A DNA stretch of 20,198 nt from CAYNNP01 sp964398215 (GTDB lineage Bacteria; Planctomycetota; Planctomycetia; Pirellulales; Pirellulaceae): contig CAYNNP010000116.1 of assembly GCA_964398215.1 (NCBI GenBank), positions 1-20,198 on the forward strand, written 5' to 3'. Below the pieces are notes generated by a model that did not search any database, was not told the DNA's origin, and was given only the letters and a program-made list of their open reading frames with translations. The first letter of the stretch is position 1, and every line of letters starts with the position of its first letter. Positions 7,591 to 15,893 of the stretch are shown one piece after another. The position numbers and the translations under genes are program-made.

Positions 7591-9840
7591 ATGGTAAAGC
7601 GTCACCAACCTACGCCGGGGTACAGCGAATTCGATCGCAATGATGGCAAGATTAACTGGGGCAAGTACAGCGGTTTGCCAGACATTCGGACGGGTGGATC
7701 CAACTGCTACGACGCATGGTTTCTTGGTCCCAAAGCAGAAAACCTATCACTCTTTAAAGAATTGGTACAAGACGCGATTGATGCTGCCGGTACCTATCGG
7801 CGGTACTTTCACCCTGAAGATCGGCCGGCGATTACCGAACGATCCAAGAACTCGCCAGAGTACATTGATTCCGTCGAAACCCTGAAATACCAGTTCAATA
7901 TCCTGCTACAAAAGCTGAACGAGTTCACGACACCGTATGCCAGCTTGCGCTACCAAGGTCACATGCTTTGGGACAATACGCTCCCTGGTATGCTCGGCTA
8001 CTTTGCAACCATGTTGCACAATCCAAACAATGTGACGGTGCAGGCGGCAACCCTGACCACATTCTTGGGAATGGTTGTTGGTGAAGACCTATGTGCCATG
8101 ATGGGTTTCGACAACAGAAAAGTTGAACCTTGGGGCCATATTACCGCCGATGGTTCGCTTGCAAATTCAGAGGCCGTATGGGCAACGCGAGAGATGAAAT
8201 ATCTGCCGCTTGCGATTAGGCACGCCCTGATCAACGACCCCGACTACAGCAAAGCATCCAAAGTGGAGGTGACACTTCTGGATGGGAGTACGCAGTCGAT
8301 TGTTTCTGCAGATACTTGGCAACTATTGAATCTCAAGATGGATGACATTCTGAAAATTCCAGTGAATGTCGCGTCCGATGTTGGCCGCAAGGAAGCCGAT
8401 GTTTGGCAAGACTTGTTGCACAAGTACTCGTTGAATACCCACGGTTGGCTGAAGTTTTCATCAATGTGCATGGATGGATTTGGAAATGCTCCCGTCATCA
8501 TTACACCATCGACCAAGCACTACTCTTGGCCGAAAGCGGGTGCTGTGATGGGATTGGGATGTGGGCCTGATTCAACAGAAAACATCTGGGTTGATTCTCT
8601 CGCTCGTATGAACCTCGACCTGCTTCGCGAGAGTCTTGACAAATGCGTCGAAAACCAGACCCCCGTCTTGTTGACCGTCTCAGTGATGGGCAGCACGGAA
8701 GAGAGTGCGGTCGACCCGCTTGATGGCATTTTGGAAATTCGCGAAGAGTACCGACAAAAAGGGCTGGAGTTCAACGTTCACGCCGACGCCGCGTGGGGCG
8801 GATACCTAATCTCCACGCTCCGCAAAGACTTTGATGAGCCTGACTTTTCGTTCCAGCAAATGGACGAAAAGATGCCCGCAATGGATCCCAACCCATTCAT
8901 TGAGGATGACTCCAAAGTGCATTTGAACACGCACACCAAAGAGCAATTTAAACGTATTCGCGATTGCGACTCAGTCACCGTTGATCCGCACAAGTGTGGT
9001 TACATTCAATATCCAGCGGGCGCAATTCTGTACCGAAATACTCGTCTCAAGAATCTGGTCACCTTTGGCGCGCCTGTGATTGGCTCACCCGGTACCCAAC
9101 CATCGGTCGGTGAGTTCGGGTTGGAAGGCAGCAAACCAGGTGCGTCAGCGGCGGCGGTTTGGTTAAGCCATGCGGTAATTCGCCCATCAGAATCGGGTTA
9201 CGGAAAACTAATCAATGCTTCGCTGGTCAATGCAAAGCTGTTTTCGATTCGCTTGTGGACGATGGCCGATAGCGACAGTCCGTTTGCCGTTACTCCGCTT
9301 GCCCCATTGCCCAAGGCTACCCAGGGCAGCAGCGCGATGGATCAGCTGCTTCGCGTCGCCGATCTGATCAATCAACGAGGGGTGGATGAATTCATCGCCA
9401 CGGCGACCAAGGAAGACCTGGCGTTCTTCAATGAAATCGGACCTGATCAACAAATTGTCGACTACACCTTTAACTTCAAGCACAGCGATGACTCGCTAAA
9501 CAAGAGCTTGAAGGAAATGAACAAACTGAACTTTGCGGTTTACCAAGAACTTCATGTCGACGCTGGAAAAGATGTCAACCAATACGATCTTTTGATTACG
9601 CAGACGCAGATGAGCATTGGTGACTACGGCCACGAATTCATTGACAGTTACCTGGAACGAATGGGCATTAAAACGCCTAAGGCCGAGGACTACACAATCA
9701 AGGTGAACCGATCCGTCGTGATGGATCCCTGGGTTGACTCGACACCTTCCGACAATGGGTCTGGCAACTTCTTTGACGTGATCTTCGGTGTCTTGCAAAA
9801 GACGGTCACGCAAGCAATTGAAACCAACGAACTTCGCTAA
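7591..9840 (+). CDS. Tyrosine decarboxylase-like PLP-dependent decarboxylase
   Basis: This is a 749-residue group II PLP-dependent amino-acid decarboxylase, cytoplasmic, with no signal peptide. The PLP lysine is K468 in SVTVDPHKCGY. D399 in HADAAWGG binds the pyridine nitrogen, and H310 in TKHYSWPKA is the ring-stacking histidine. Blocks such as WGHITADGSLAN, GSTEESAVDPLDGI and LEGSKPGASAAAVW closely resemble bacterial tyrosine decarboxylases of lactic acid bacteria as I recall them. Those are about 620 residues, so this protein has extra N-terminal and internal segments (for example around residues 420-460). The reaction would be amino acid to amine plus CO2; Tyr, Phe, Dopa or another substrate is possible. 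An in-frame stop at 7576-7578 fixes the ATG as the first available start. No amine antiporter is adjacent, unlike catabolic tyrosine decarboxylase loci. It is the first gene of a five-gene operon. Confidence 0.88.
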   Translation: MVKRHQPTPGYSEFDRNDGKINWGKYSGLPDIRTGGSNCYDAWFLGPKAENLSLFKELVQDAIDAAGTYRRYFHPEDRPAITERSKNSPEYIDSVETLKYQFNILLQKLNEFTTPYASLRYQGHMLWDNTLPGMLGYFATMLHNPNNVTVQAATLTTFLGMVVGEDLCAMMGFDNRKVEPWGHITADGSLANSEAVWATREMKYLPLAIRHALINDPDYSKASKVEVTLLDGSTQSIVSADTWQLLNLKMDDILKIPVNVASDVGRKEADVWQDLLHKYSLNTHGWLKFSSMCMDGFGNAPVIITPSTKHYSWPKAGAVMGLGCGPDSTENIWVDSLARMNLDLLRESLDKCVENQTPVLLTVSVMGSTEESAVDPLDGILEIREEYRQKGLEFNVHADAAWGGYLISTLRKDFDEPDFSFQQMDEKMPAMDPNPFIEDDSKVHLNTHTKEQFKRIRDCDSVTVDPHKCGYIQYPAGAILYRNTRLKNLVTFGAPVIGSPGTQPSVGEFGLEGSKPGASAAAVWLSHAVIRPSESGYGKLINASLVNAKLFSIRLWTMADSDSPFAVTPLAPLPKATQGSSAMDQLLRVADLINQRGVDEFIATATKEDLAFFNEIGPDQQIVDYTFNFKHSDDSLNKSLKEMNKLNFAVYQELHVDAGKDVNQYDLLITQTQMSIGDYGHEFIDSYLERMGIKTPKAEDYTIKVNRSVVMDPWVDSTPSDNGSGNFFDVIFGVLQKTVTQAIETNELR

Positions 9841-9872
9841 CAATCTTAACGAAACACGACAAGGAAATTCCC

Positions 9873-11333
9873 ATGCGATCGAGCTGCTCAGGTTGGATCT
9901 TTGTGTTGCTGATGTCGACCACCGTGTTTGCATCGGACCATTTGGATTCACAGTATATCGACGAGCATCCGCAGGCTGACATCGGCGATATTTGGGCGTT
10001 CCCAACCGACAACGGTATCGTTTTTGCCGCCAGCTTCAATCCGCTGACCGATCCAACCTTGATGGATCAAATGAAGCTGGATCAAGATGTTTTGTATGAA
10101 TTCAAAATTGATACCGACGGAGACAACGTGGCCGACTTGGCATACAAGATTTCCGTTGAGGGGCTGGAGCAAGAACAGAAACTTGTCGTACGTCGTGCAA
10201 CTGGTACTGACGCGATTGCCACTAAAGTCGCTGGCGAAATCGTCCTGAAGGGTAAGTCGAGTACTGCGAAAAGCACGACCATCAATAAAGACGATGGCTT
10301 TCGGCTATTTGTCGGACCTAGACAAGATCCCTTCTTCTTCAACTTCAAGGGCGTTCAATCTCCATCCGCTCTCATGCTGCAATACGCTCTGGGCGCGGAC
10401 GGTCTTCCCAGCGATGGTAGCTGGGTGAACACATTTGGGCCAACCAACGTGACATTGTTGGTTTTGGAAGTCGCGGAACTTGACGGCGAGAAATTTGGTG
10501 TGTGGGGAACAACAGCCTTGGATGGAAAACAGGTTGATCGCTGCGGTCGCTCATCGGTAACCGCAGTCTTCCTGCCGAACCCAGCCACCGGGCGGAACCC
10601 GAAAGAATATCCCTACGGTACCTTCAAACAGAAATACAACACAACACGACCGGTAGATGATCGCACCAATTACGGAAAGATGTTTCGCCATACGCTAAAG
10701 TCATTGCAGGCTGACGAGAGCCTCGCTGATTTTTACCTTCCAGATATCTTGCAGTACGACCCATCAAAACCAGGCACCTATCCCAATGGGCGAAACCTCT
10801 ACGATGACTCAGTTTATTGGACGGTCAAAAACGTTAATCCGTTTATGGAATCACCCAGCGGGCTGCCAGAAAAGAACCCTCAAAACTTAAGCAAGGATTT
10901 TCCTTTCGCCGCGCCACCCATTGCGAATCCAGAGAGCGGACGGAACGAGTACATCATCAAGTTGATCGATAAAATGTACGATTCGATTGGTGACCATGAC
11001 ATTGACGCGGTCGCCAGTGCGTGCTCCCCAACGGTAAAGTGGGAATGCTTTGGGCCAACGGATGCAGAATACAGCGGTGTGTTTGCAGGGCCCAGCGGCG
11101 TCAAAGAACATTTCAAACAACTGTCAAACGCTTATAAGCTGAAGGACCTGAAAGTCCAACGCAAGATTTCTCAGGGAAGTTTTGTTACCGCGATTGTAAA
11201 GATCACTGCAGTTGACACAGGTTCCGGCAAAGCCATTGATTTAAACGTGACGCATTGCTGGGAAGTGACCGACAATCGAATTTCGCGCGTGCGTGAATAT
11301 TTGAGCGTTGGCAACCTAGAGACTCACGATTGA
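9873..11333 (+). CDS. Exported DUF4331 protein with C-terminal SnoaL/NTF2-like domain
   Basis: This is a 486-residue protein. Residues 1-20 form a Sec signal peptide with a probable cut after VFA. The mature chain begins SDHLDSQ and continues with ADIGDIWAF, the hallmark start of DUF4331. That domain runs to about residue 345 and ends with a proline-rich linker. From about 357 to 480 a separate SnoaL/NTF2-like fold is suggested: an IIKLIDKMYDSIGDHDIDAV helix, a PSGVKEHFKQL segment, and a strand-rich tail ending CWEVTDNRISRVREYL. DUF4331 has no established function that I know; SnoaL-like domains bind small hydrophobic ligands or act as accessory domains. A good ribosome binding site (AAGGAA, 9861-9866) precedes the ATG. 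It starts 32 nt after the decarboxylase, in the same operon. Confidence 0.83.
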   Translation: MRSSCSGWIFVLLMSTTVFASDHLDSQYIDEHPQADIGDIWAFPTDNGIVFAASFNPLTDPTLMDQMKLDQDVLYEFKIDTDGDNVADLAYKISVEGLEQEQKLVVRRATGTDAIATKVAGEIVLKGKSSTAKSTTINKDDGFRLFVGPRQDPFFFNFKGVQSPSALMLQYALGADGLPSDGSWVNTFGPTNVTLLVLEVAELDGEKFGVWGTTALDGKQVDRCGRSSVTAVFLPNPATGRNPKEYPYGTFKQKYNTTRPVDDRTNYGKMFRHTLKSLQADESLADFYLPDILQYDPSKPGTYPNGRNLYDDSVYWTVKNVNPFMESPSGLPEKNPQNLSKDFPFAAPPIANPESGRNEYIIKLIDKMYDSIGDHDIDAVASACSPTVKWECFGPTDAEYSGVFAGPSGVKEHFKQLSNAYKLKDLKVQRKISQGSFVTAIVKITAVDTGSGKAIDLNVTHCWEVTDNRISRVREYLSVGNLETHD

Positions 11334-11338
11334 TTTTC

Positions 11339-12133
11339 ATGCTTAAAACTTCTGTACTTTTGATTTGCATATTTTGCAGTGGCAAGGTTCTGGCGCATGA
11401 TTTTTGGCTTCAGCCATCAACTTTTCGTGCGGCCGAATCAGAGTTAATTTTTGTGAACCTGCTGGTTGGAGAACATTTCGCTGGCAAACCGTTTCCGCGA
11501 AATCGTGAGCACATCGCGGCGTTCACCGTTACCTGTGAAAAGCAATCCAAGGATGTATCGGGCCGAGATGGTGACAAGCCTGCCGGATTCACGTTGCTGC
11601 CAAAACCAGGAATCTACGTGCTTGGGTACTTGAGTCAGCCTTCAAGAATCAAATTGCCGGCAGAAGAATTCCATGGCTACCTTCGTGAAAAGGGCTTGGA
11701 CAACGTGATTGTCGCCCGAGAAAACGCGGGCCAGTCGGCACAACCAGGACGAGAGTCGTTTGTGCGTTGTGCGAAAGCGATTGTGAACGCTGGCAAACCT
11801 ACGGGGCTTGGTTATCAACAAAAGCTGGGGTTTCCGCTCGAGTTGATTCCAACTTCAAACCCTGCGAATACATCGCCAAAAAGTGCGCAGCGACTACAGC
11901 TCTTAAAAAATGGCAAGCCTCTCGAAAGTGCGCTTGTGATCTGCGAGAAGAAGGGTGACAACCAAGATCCAGTCGCCACTCGAACCGACGCCCTCGGCCA
12001 CGTCCAATTCGCAATTGAAAAACCGGGTACGCATTTGTTTACGTGCGTAAGCATGGAACAAATGGGGGACAACGAAGAGAGCGACTGGAAAAGCTACTGG
12101 GCTTCTTTGACCGTGCACTGCGGCAAAGACTAA
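11339..12133 (+). CDS. Exported DUF4198 protein
   Basis: From the ATG at 11339 the product has 264 residues. A signal peptide (1-19, ending VLA) is followed by mature HDFWLQPSTF, the typical opening of DUF4198 proteins. Some of these are linked to periplasmic nickel/cobalt uptake. The predicted mature N-terminal residue is His20, which could coordinate a metal. The C-terminal half contains a segment like an Ig-type carboxypeptidase-regulatory domain (KNGKPLESALV, then RTDALGHVQF and PGTHLF), also usual in this family. A TTG at 11330 would add three residues and overlap the upstream stop; the ATG gives a better signal peptide. It begins 5 nt after the DUF4331 gene, so the two are probably translationally coupled. 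No metal transporter is adjacent, so metal uptake is only one option. Confidence 0.82.
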   Translation: MLKTSVLLICIFCSGKVLAHDFWLQPSTFRAAESELIFVNLLVGEHFAGKPFPRNREHIAAFTVTCEKQSKDVSGRDGDKPAGFTLLPKPGIYVLGYLSQPSRIKLPAEEFHGYLREKGLDNVIVARENAGQSAQPGRESFVRCAKAIVNAGKPTGLGYQQKLGFPLELIPTSNPANTSPKSAQRLQLLKNGKPLESALVICEKKGDNQDPVATRTDALGHVQFAIEKPGTHLFTCVSMEQMGDNEESDWKSYWASLTVHCGKD

Positions 12134-12175
12134 ACAAAACACCAACCAAGACCTCAAGCACGGGAGAGTGATTGA

Positions 12176-12511
12176 ATGTATATGTACGTTGAGATGTGGA
12201 ATGCAAAGCCAGCGTGGCTAGGTTTGCCACAGAAAGAGCGCGAAGCGTTTATGGGAAAAGTGGACGAATTTCTGAAGTCCATCATGGGTGAAGACCGCGA
12301 AGTCTATGGCTGTTGTGTGAATGAGGGCGATACAATGCCTCGCGCAGATTATGCCTACTTGGTCGTATGGAAACTGAAGGATAAATCAGCTGTGAAAGCG
12401 GTCGCCGATGGCACTGCTGCGGTTGGCTTCTATGAGTACTTTGACCAAGTGAACATTGGTGGTAACCAAATTGGCCCCGATGACTTGGTCGCTGCGTTGA
12501 TGTCGCTTTAA
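12176..12511 (+). CDS. Small paralogous protein A (DUF6616-like)
   Basis: This 111-residue soluble protein has no signal peptide or membrane helix. It opens with MYMYVEMWNAKPAW and contains YLVVWKLKD and VGFYEYFDQVN blocks. This resembles a small family I recall as DUF6616 (name not verified). Its size and strand/helix alternation would suit a dimeric ferredoxin-like alpha/beta barrel, but that is inference. The ribosome binding site GGGAGAG (12162-12168) is well placed. It lies 42 nt after the DUF4198 gene and 32 nt before its own paralogue. The two align over their full length without gaps at 39 of 111 identical positions by my hand count. Function is unknown; the context ties it to the decarboxylase operon. 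Confidence 0.8.
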   Translation: MYMYVEMWNAKPAWLGLPQKEREAFMGKVDEFLKSIMGEDREVYGCCVNEGDTMPRADYAYLVVWKLKDKSAVKAVADGTAAVGFYEYFDQVNIGGNQIGPDDLVAALMSL

Positions 12512-12543
12512 TGTCAAAGAATTCATTTTAGGAGTAAGTCAGA

Positions 12544-12879
12544 ATGTATTGGTACATGGAAACTTGGAAGATCAAGCCAGCGTGGGAAGCTTTGTCTCCA
12601 GAAGAACGTCAAGAATTCATGGCAAAGCTAAAGCCGCTTGTAGATAGCTTGATGACGGACGAATGCGAGTTGGTTGGCTGCATCGTCACCGACGATGACA
12701 CCCACATGCACGGTGGTTTTCAATATGGCGCGGTTTGGCGTGCGACCGATCGATCGCACATCACAAAAATCGAAGAAGGCACCGCAGCAATCGGCTGGAA
12801 TGATTACTTTGAACAAGTCAATCATGGTTCCCGGCTGATGTCTGCGGAGGAAGTGATGCAACACATGTTTCATGCGTGA
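12544..12879 (+). CDS. Small paralogous protein B (DUF6616-like)
   Basis: This 111-residue protein is a tandem paralogue of its upstream neighbour, with the same length and the same MYWYMETWKIKPAW opening. Shared blocks include KPAW, GC-V, the VW core, GTAA-G and YF-QVN. It differs by a His-rich stretch (DDDTHMHGGFQY, about 50-61) and a C-terminal HMFHA, both absent from copy A, so the two may have diverged in ligand or partner. The ribosome binding site GGAG lies at 12531-12534. It is the last gene of the operon. The next gene is convergent, 41 bp away, and I see no strong terminator between them. Function is unknown. Confidence 0.8.
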   Translation: MYWYMETWKIKPAWEALSPEERQEFMAKLKPLVDSLMTDECELVGCIVTDDDTHMHGGFQYGAVWRATDRSHITKIEEGTAAIGWNDYFEQVNHGSRLMSAEEVMQHMFHA

Positions 12880-12920
12880 CCGAAACTCCAGCGTGAATTC
12901 GCTCGCGCGGAGGCATAGGC

Positions 12921-13613
12921 TTATTGATTGTGTTCGATCAATAGTTGTGTAATCGGCGCGAAACGCTGGTCGTCTGGATACTGCGCAAGCCACTCCAGCA
13001 ATGTCTTTCCATCCTCAGTGAATCGCGCGTCAACATCAGCATTCTTGCTTAGCAATAGGCGAACGGTCTCAATATGTCCGTGCCCGCCAGCGCAGTAGAG
13101 AACGGTATGGCGCCGTTCGTTAGTCGCATTCACATCAGCCCCATCGTCGATCAGCAGCCGAACGATTGCAGTATCGCCGTTACGTGCAGCATGATGTATG
13201 GGATAGTCGCCACGGCCATCCTTGCGTGTCGCCAGTTCTGGGTTTCGGCTAAGCATCGCAGCGACGCGGGCTTCATTACCGATGAACAGCGCGGCAAGAA
13301 ATTGCCTTGAAAGATCATCCGTCGGGCGTACGTGCGCATCTAGCGCACCATAGGTGACAAGCAATTCAACAATTTCTTTGTTCTCTGGAACTTCACCAGC
13401 GTAGTGCAATGCGTAGCCATCATGAGCAGACAGATCGGCACCCGATTCGATCAGGAAACGCACGATATCCGTATGCCGACAAAGAGCTGCGTGGAAGATC
13501 GGTCGCCATTTGTGTTGGTCATCCGCATCTACCAGCGACGGATCGTTCGCTACCAACTTGCGCACGGTATCGATCTCACCGCGACGACAAGCCTCGTGAA
13601 TTGTTGCTGTCAT
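12921..13613 (-). CDS. Ankyrin-repeat protein
   Basis: This 230-residue soluble protein is built almost entirely of ankyrin repeats. About six or seven helix pairs are visible. The clearest are near residues 5-33 (HEACRRGEIDTVRKLV), 67-97 (ALHYAGEVPENKEIVELLV), 136-166 (PIHHAARNGDTAIVRLLIDD, then GADVNATNE) and 168-200 (GGHGHIETVRLLL). Ankyrin repeats mediate protein-protein contacts; there is no catalytic domain and no signal peptide, so it is probably a cytoplasmic binding protein. The ATG start has only a weak ribosome binding site. It lies downstream of the M3 peptidase on the same strand, but 133 bp and a palindromic repeat separate them, so it is probably transcribed separately. Its partner is unknown. 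Confidence 0.85.
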   Translation of the reverse strand: MTATIHEACRRGEIDTVRKLVANDPSLVDADDQHKWRPIFHAALCRHTDIVRFLIESGADLSAHDGYALHYAGEVPENKEIVELLVTYGALDAHVRPTDDLSRQFLAALFIGNEARVAAMLSRNPELATRKDGRGDYPIHHAARNGDTAIVRLLIDDGADVNATNERRHTVLYCAGGHGHIETVRLLLSKNADVDARFTEDGKTLLEWLAQYPDDQRFAPITQLLIEHNQ

Positions 13614-13700
13614 GAAGCTTTACAATTTACCGGGGTACAGAACACTCAGCACGTCAGCAAGAGATTCACGTTGTCCCTCGCTCACGCGTTTTAGATCCCG

Positions 13701-13723
13701 ACCCTCCCGCTGCGCAGGAGGGT
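13701..13723. repeat. Palindromic intergenic repeat / possible terminator
   Basis: ACCCTCC (13701-13707) pairs perfectly with GGAGGGT (13717-13723) around the 9-nt loop CGCTGCGCA. It lies 24 bp beyond the stop of the M3 peptidase gene. There is no T-tract on the minus-strand side, so a classical intrinsic terminator is not supported. I recall similar CCCTC-loop-GAGGG elements as frequent intergenic repeats in planctomycete genomes, but this is unverified. Confidence 0.5.
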
Positions 13724-13746
13724 GAAGGACAGGCCGACTCTCGCGC

Positions 13747-15888
13747 TTACTCTACTGGAAAGCCGCGTTTGCGGAGCAGTGCTCGCGTATCGACATCGCG
13801 ACCGCGGAAACGTCGAAAACCTGCGCCAGGATCGATTGTGTCGCCGACGCTCATCACCGAATCGTGCAAGAGCTTGGCAGTCTTCTTGTCGTAAAAACTA
13901 CCAGCTTCCTCGAATACCTCGGCGGCATCCGACGTCAAAGCATCCGACCACAAATAGCTGTAATAGCCGGCCGAATATGCATCGCTACTAAAAATGTGCA
14001 TGAACTGCGGCGTTCGATGACGCATCGGCAACTCGCTGGGCATGCCAAGAGAGGCAAGCGTTTCTTTCTCGTACTTGTCAGGATCAATATCCAGTTCTGT
14101 CGACATATGTAACTTCATATCGATCAAAGCACTGCCCAAATATTCGACGGTGGCGAATCCTTGGTTGAAGGTCGCTGCCTTGTTGATCTTGTCGATCAAA
14201 ACTTGTGGCAACGGTTCACCGGTTTCGTAATGCACACAGTACTTGCTGAGCACTTCGGGCGTTTCCAACCAATGCTCCATCAGTTGCGACGGAAACTCCA
14301 CGTAGTCACGAGCGACTGACGTGCCCGCCTGGGATGGATAGTTCACCTTGGAATTCAATCCATGCAGCGCGTGCCCAAACTCATGAAACAGCGTCACTGC
14401 GTCATCCCAAGAAATCAAAACGGGCTTTCCAGCTTCACCTTTGATAAAGTTCGAATTATTGGAAACGAGCGGCGTGCGCGGGCTGCCCATGTTTTCTTGA
14501 ATGCGATACGCCGTCATCCAAGCTCCACTGCGTTTTCCAATCCGTGCGTATGGATCCAAGTACCACAGGCCAATGTGATCGCCCGACGTCTTATCGAGGA
14601 CTTCCCAAACGCGAACATCTGGGTGAAAGACTGGCACGTTGGTGACGGGCTTGAAATCAAAGTTGTACAGTTCGCCAGCGGCCCACATCATGGCTTCGCG
14701 CAGCTTTTCCAACTGCAAGTACGGTTTGACTTCGTTGAAATCTAGATCGTATTTTGCTTTGCGTACTTTCTCGCTGTAGAAACGATAATCCCAAGGCTCG
14801 ATTTTGATATTCGCGCCTTCCTTGTCGGCGATGGCCTGCATATCAGCGACTTCTTCTTTGACGCGCGCGATGGCTTTCGGCCAAACCTTCAGCATCAACT
14901 CCATGGTCGGTTCAGGCGTTTTGGCCATCGTGTCCTCCAAACGCCAATGTGCGTGAGAAGCGTATCCCAGCAGTTTCGCTCGCGCGGTACGGAGATTCAA
15001 AATCTCGGTGATGATTTTGTTATTGTCATGCTTATCACCGTTGTCGCCGCGGCTGTAGTATTTTCGCCATACCGTTTCGCGTAGCGAACGATTCTTGGCA
15101 TACGTCAAGAACGGATCCATTGACGAACGGGTATTGGTCACAGCCCATTGGCCTTCCTTGTCACGTTCTTTGGCTGCATTGGCCATCGCTGCGATCGTGC
15201 TTTCCGGCAGACCATCCAAATCAGCTTTGTCATCGATCCATGTGATCCAACCCTTTTCGTCTTCCAAGACGTTTTGGCTAAAATCAGTGTACAGACGCGC
15301 GAGCCGACTATTGATTTGTGACATCTTTGCCTTGTCACTATCGTTCAGTTTCGCACCCCGGCGGACAAAAGTTTTGTACTGATCTTCAACCAACCGTTGT
15401 TGGGCGGTCGTCAGTTGCTTGGCCGCATCGCTTTGGTAGATCTTTTCGATTCGCTGAAAGAGCTTGGCATTCTGAAAGACACTGTCTTGAAATTCGGTCA
15501 ACTTGGGAACGACCGCACGCTCAATATCGGGTACGGGGCCGGTATTCAGATTGGATGTGTAGACACCAAAGATCGAGTCCAGTTGATCAAGTGCCCTACC
15601 GGTTTTTTCCATTGCGACAATGGTGTTTTCAAAAGTCGGATCGGAGTCTTGGTTTGCAATCTGCTCGATTTCTTTGCGAGCCATTTCCATTGCGACCTCA
15701 AACGCAGGCTCAAGTTCTTCTGTGCGAACCTGCTTCCACGGAGGGACGCCACCGAACGGGCCGCTCCAAGGCTCCAACAAAACAGAATCAGACATTTTCT
15801 TTTGGTCTCCTTTCTCTTGCCCGTGCAGCATCTGTCCTGATACCACGATCGTGGTGACTAGTAATGTCAAAAAGGTGCGTCGAATCAC
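13747..15888 (-). CDS. Exported M3-family oligopeptidase (Dcp-like)
   Basis: This 713-residue zinc metallopeptidase belongs to the thimet oligopeptidase/peptidyl-dipeptidase Dcp family. The zinc site is HEFGH (H502, E503, H506) with E531 in VEFPSQLMEHW as the third ligand. That block and GYYSYLWSDALTSDA near the C-terminus match Dcp proteins closely. The length is near that of E. coli Dcp plus a leader. Residues 1-23 form a Sec signal peptide (MIRRTFLTLLVTTIVVSG core), so the enzyme is predicted to be outside the cytoplasm, unlike most thimet-type oligopeptidases. It would trim short peptides or release dipeptides. The GTG start at 15886-15888 is supported by a good ribosome binding site (minus-strand AGGAAA, 15894-15899). 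It is apparently monocistronic, and no truncation is visible. Confidence 0.92.
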   Translation of the reverse strand: MIRRTFLTLLVTTIVVSGQMLHGQEKGDQKKMSDSVLLEPWSGPFGGVPPWKQVRTEELEPAFEVAMEMARKEIEQIANQDSDPTFENTIVAMEKTGRALDQLDSIFGVYTSNLNTGPVPDIERAVVPKLTEFQDSVFQNAKLFQRIEKIYQSDAAKQLTTAQQRLVEDQYKTFVRRGAKLNDSDKAKMSQINSRLARLYTDFSQNVLEDEKGWITWIDDKADLDGLPESTIAAMANAAKERDKEGQWAVTNTRSSMDPFLTYAKNRSLRETVWRKYYSRGDNGDKHDNNKIITEILNLRTARAKLLGYASHAHWRLEDTMAKTPEPTMELMLKVWPKAIARVKEEVADMQAIADKEGANIKIEPWDYRFYSEKVRKAKYDLDFNEVKPYLQLEKLREAMMWAAGELYNFDFKPVTNVPVFHPDVRVWEVLDKTSGDHIGLWYLDPYARIGKRSGAWMTAYRIQENMGSPRTPLVSNNSNFIKGEAGKPVLISWDDAVTLFHEFGHALHGLNSKVNYPSQAGTSVARDYVEFPSQLMEHWLETPEVLSKYCVHYETGEPLPQVLIDKINKAATFNQGFATVEYLGSALIDMKLHMSTELDIDPDKYEKETLASLGMPSELPMRHRTPQFMHIFSSDAYSAGYYSYLWSDALTSDAAEVFEEAGSFYDKKTAKLLHDSVMSVGDTIDPGAGFRRFRGRDVDTRALLRKRGFPVE

Positions 15889-15893
15889 GAGCG

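Noticed and set aside
7575..7643. 22-codon ORF (ATG at 7575) overlapping the decarboxylase start, as a possible leader peptide
   Set aside because: It has no ribosome binding site, no run of regulatory codons and no attenuator-like hairpins, so chance is the simpler explanation.
12890..12903. AGCG-TGAATT-CGCT hairpin between the convergent operon end and ankyrin gene
   Set aside because: A 4-bp stem without a T-tract is too weak to call a terminator.
15318..15857. Long open frame (179 codons) on the strand opposite the M3 peptidase
   Set aside because: It is a shadow of a clearly conserved peptidase frame, and its translation is rich in Arg, Ser and Cys with no recognisable domain.
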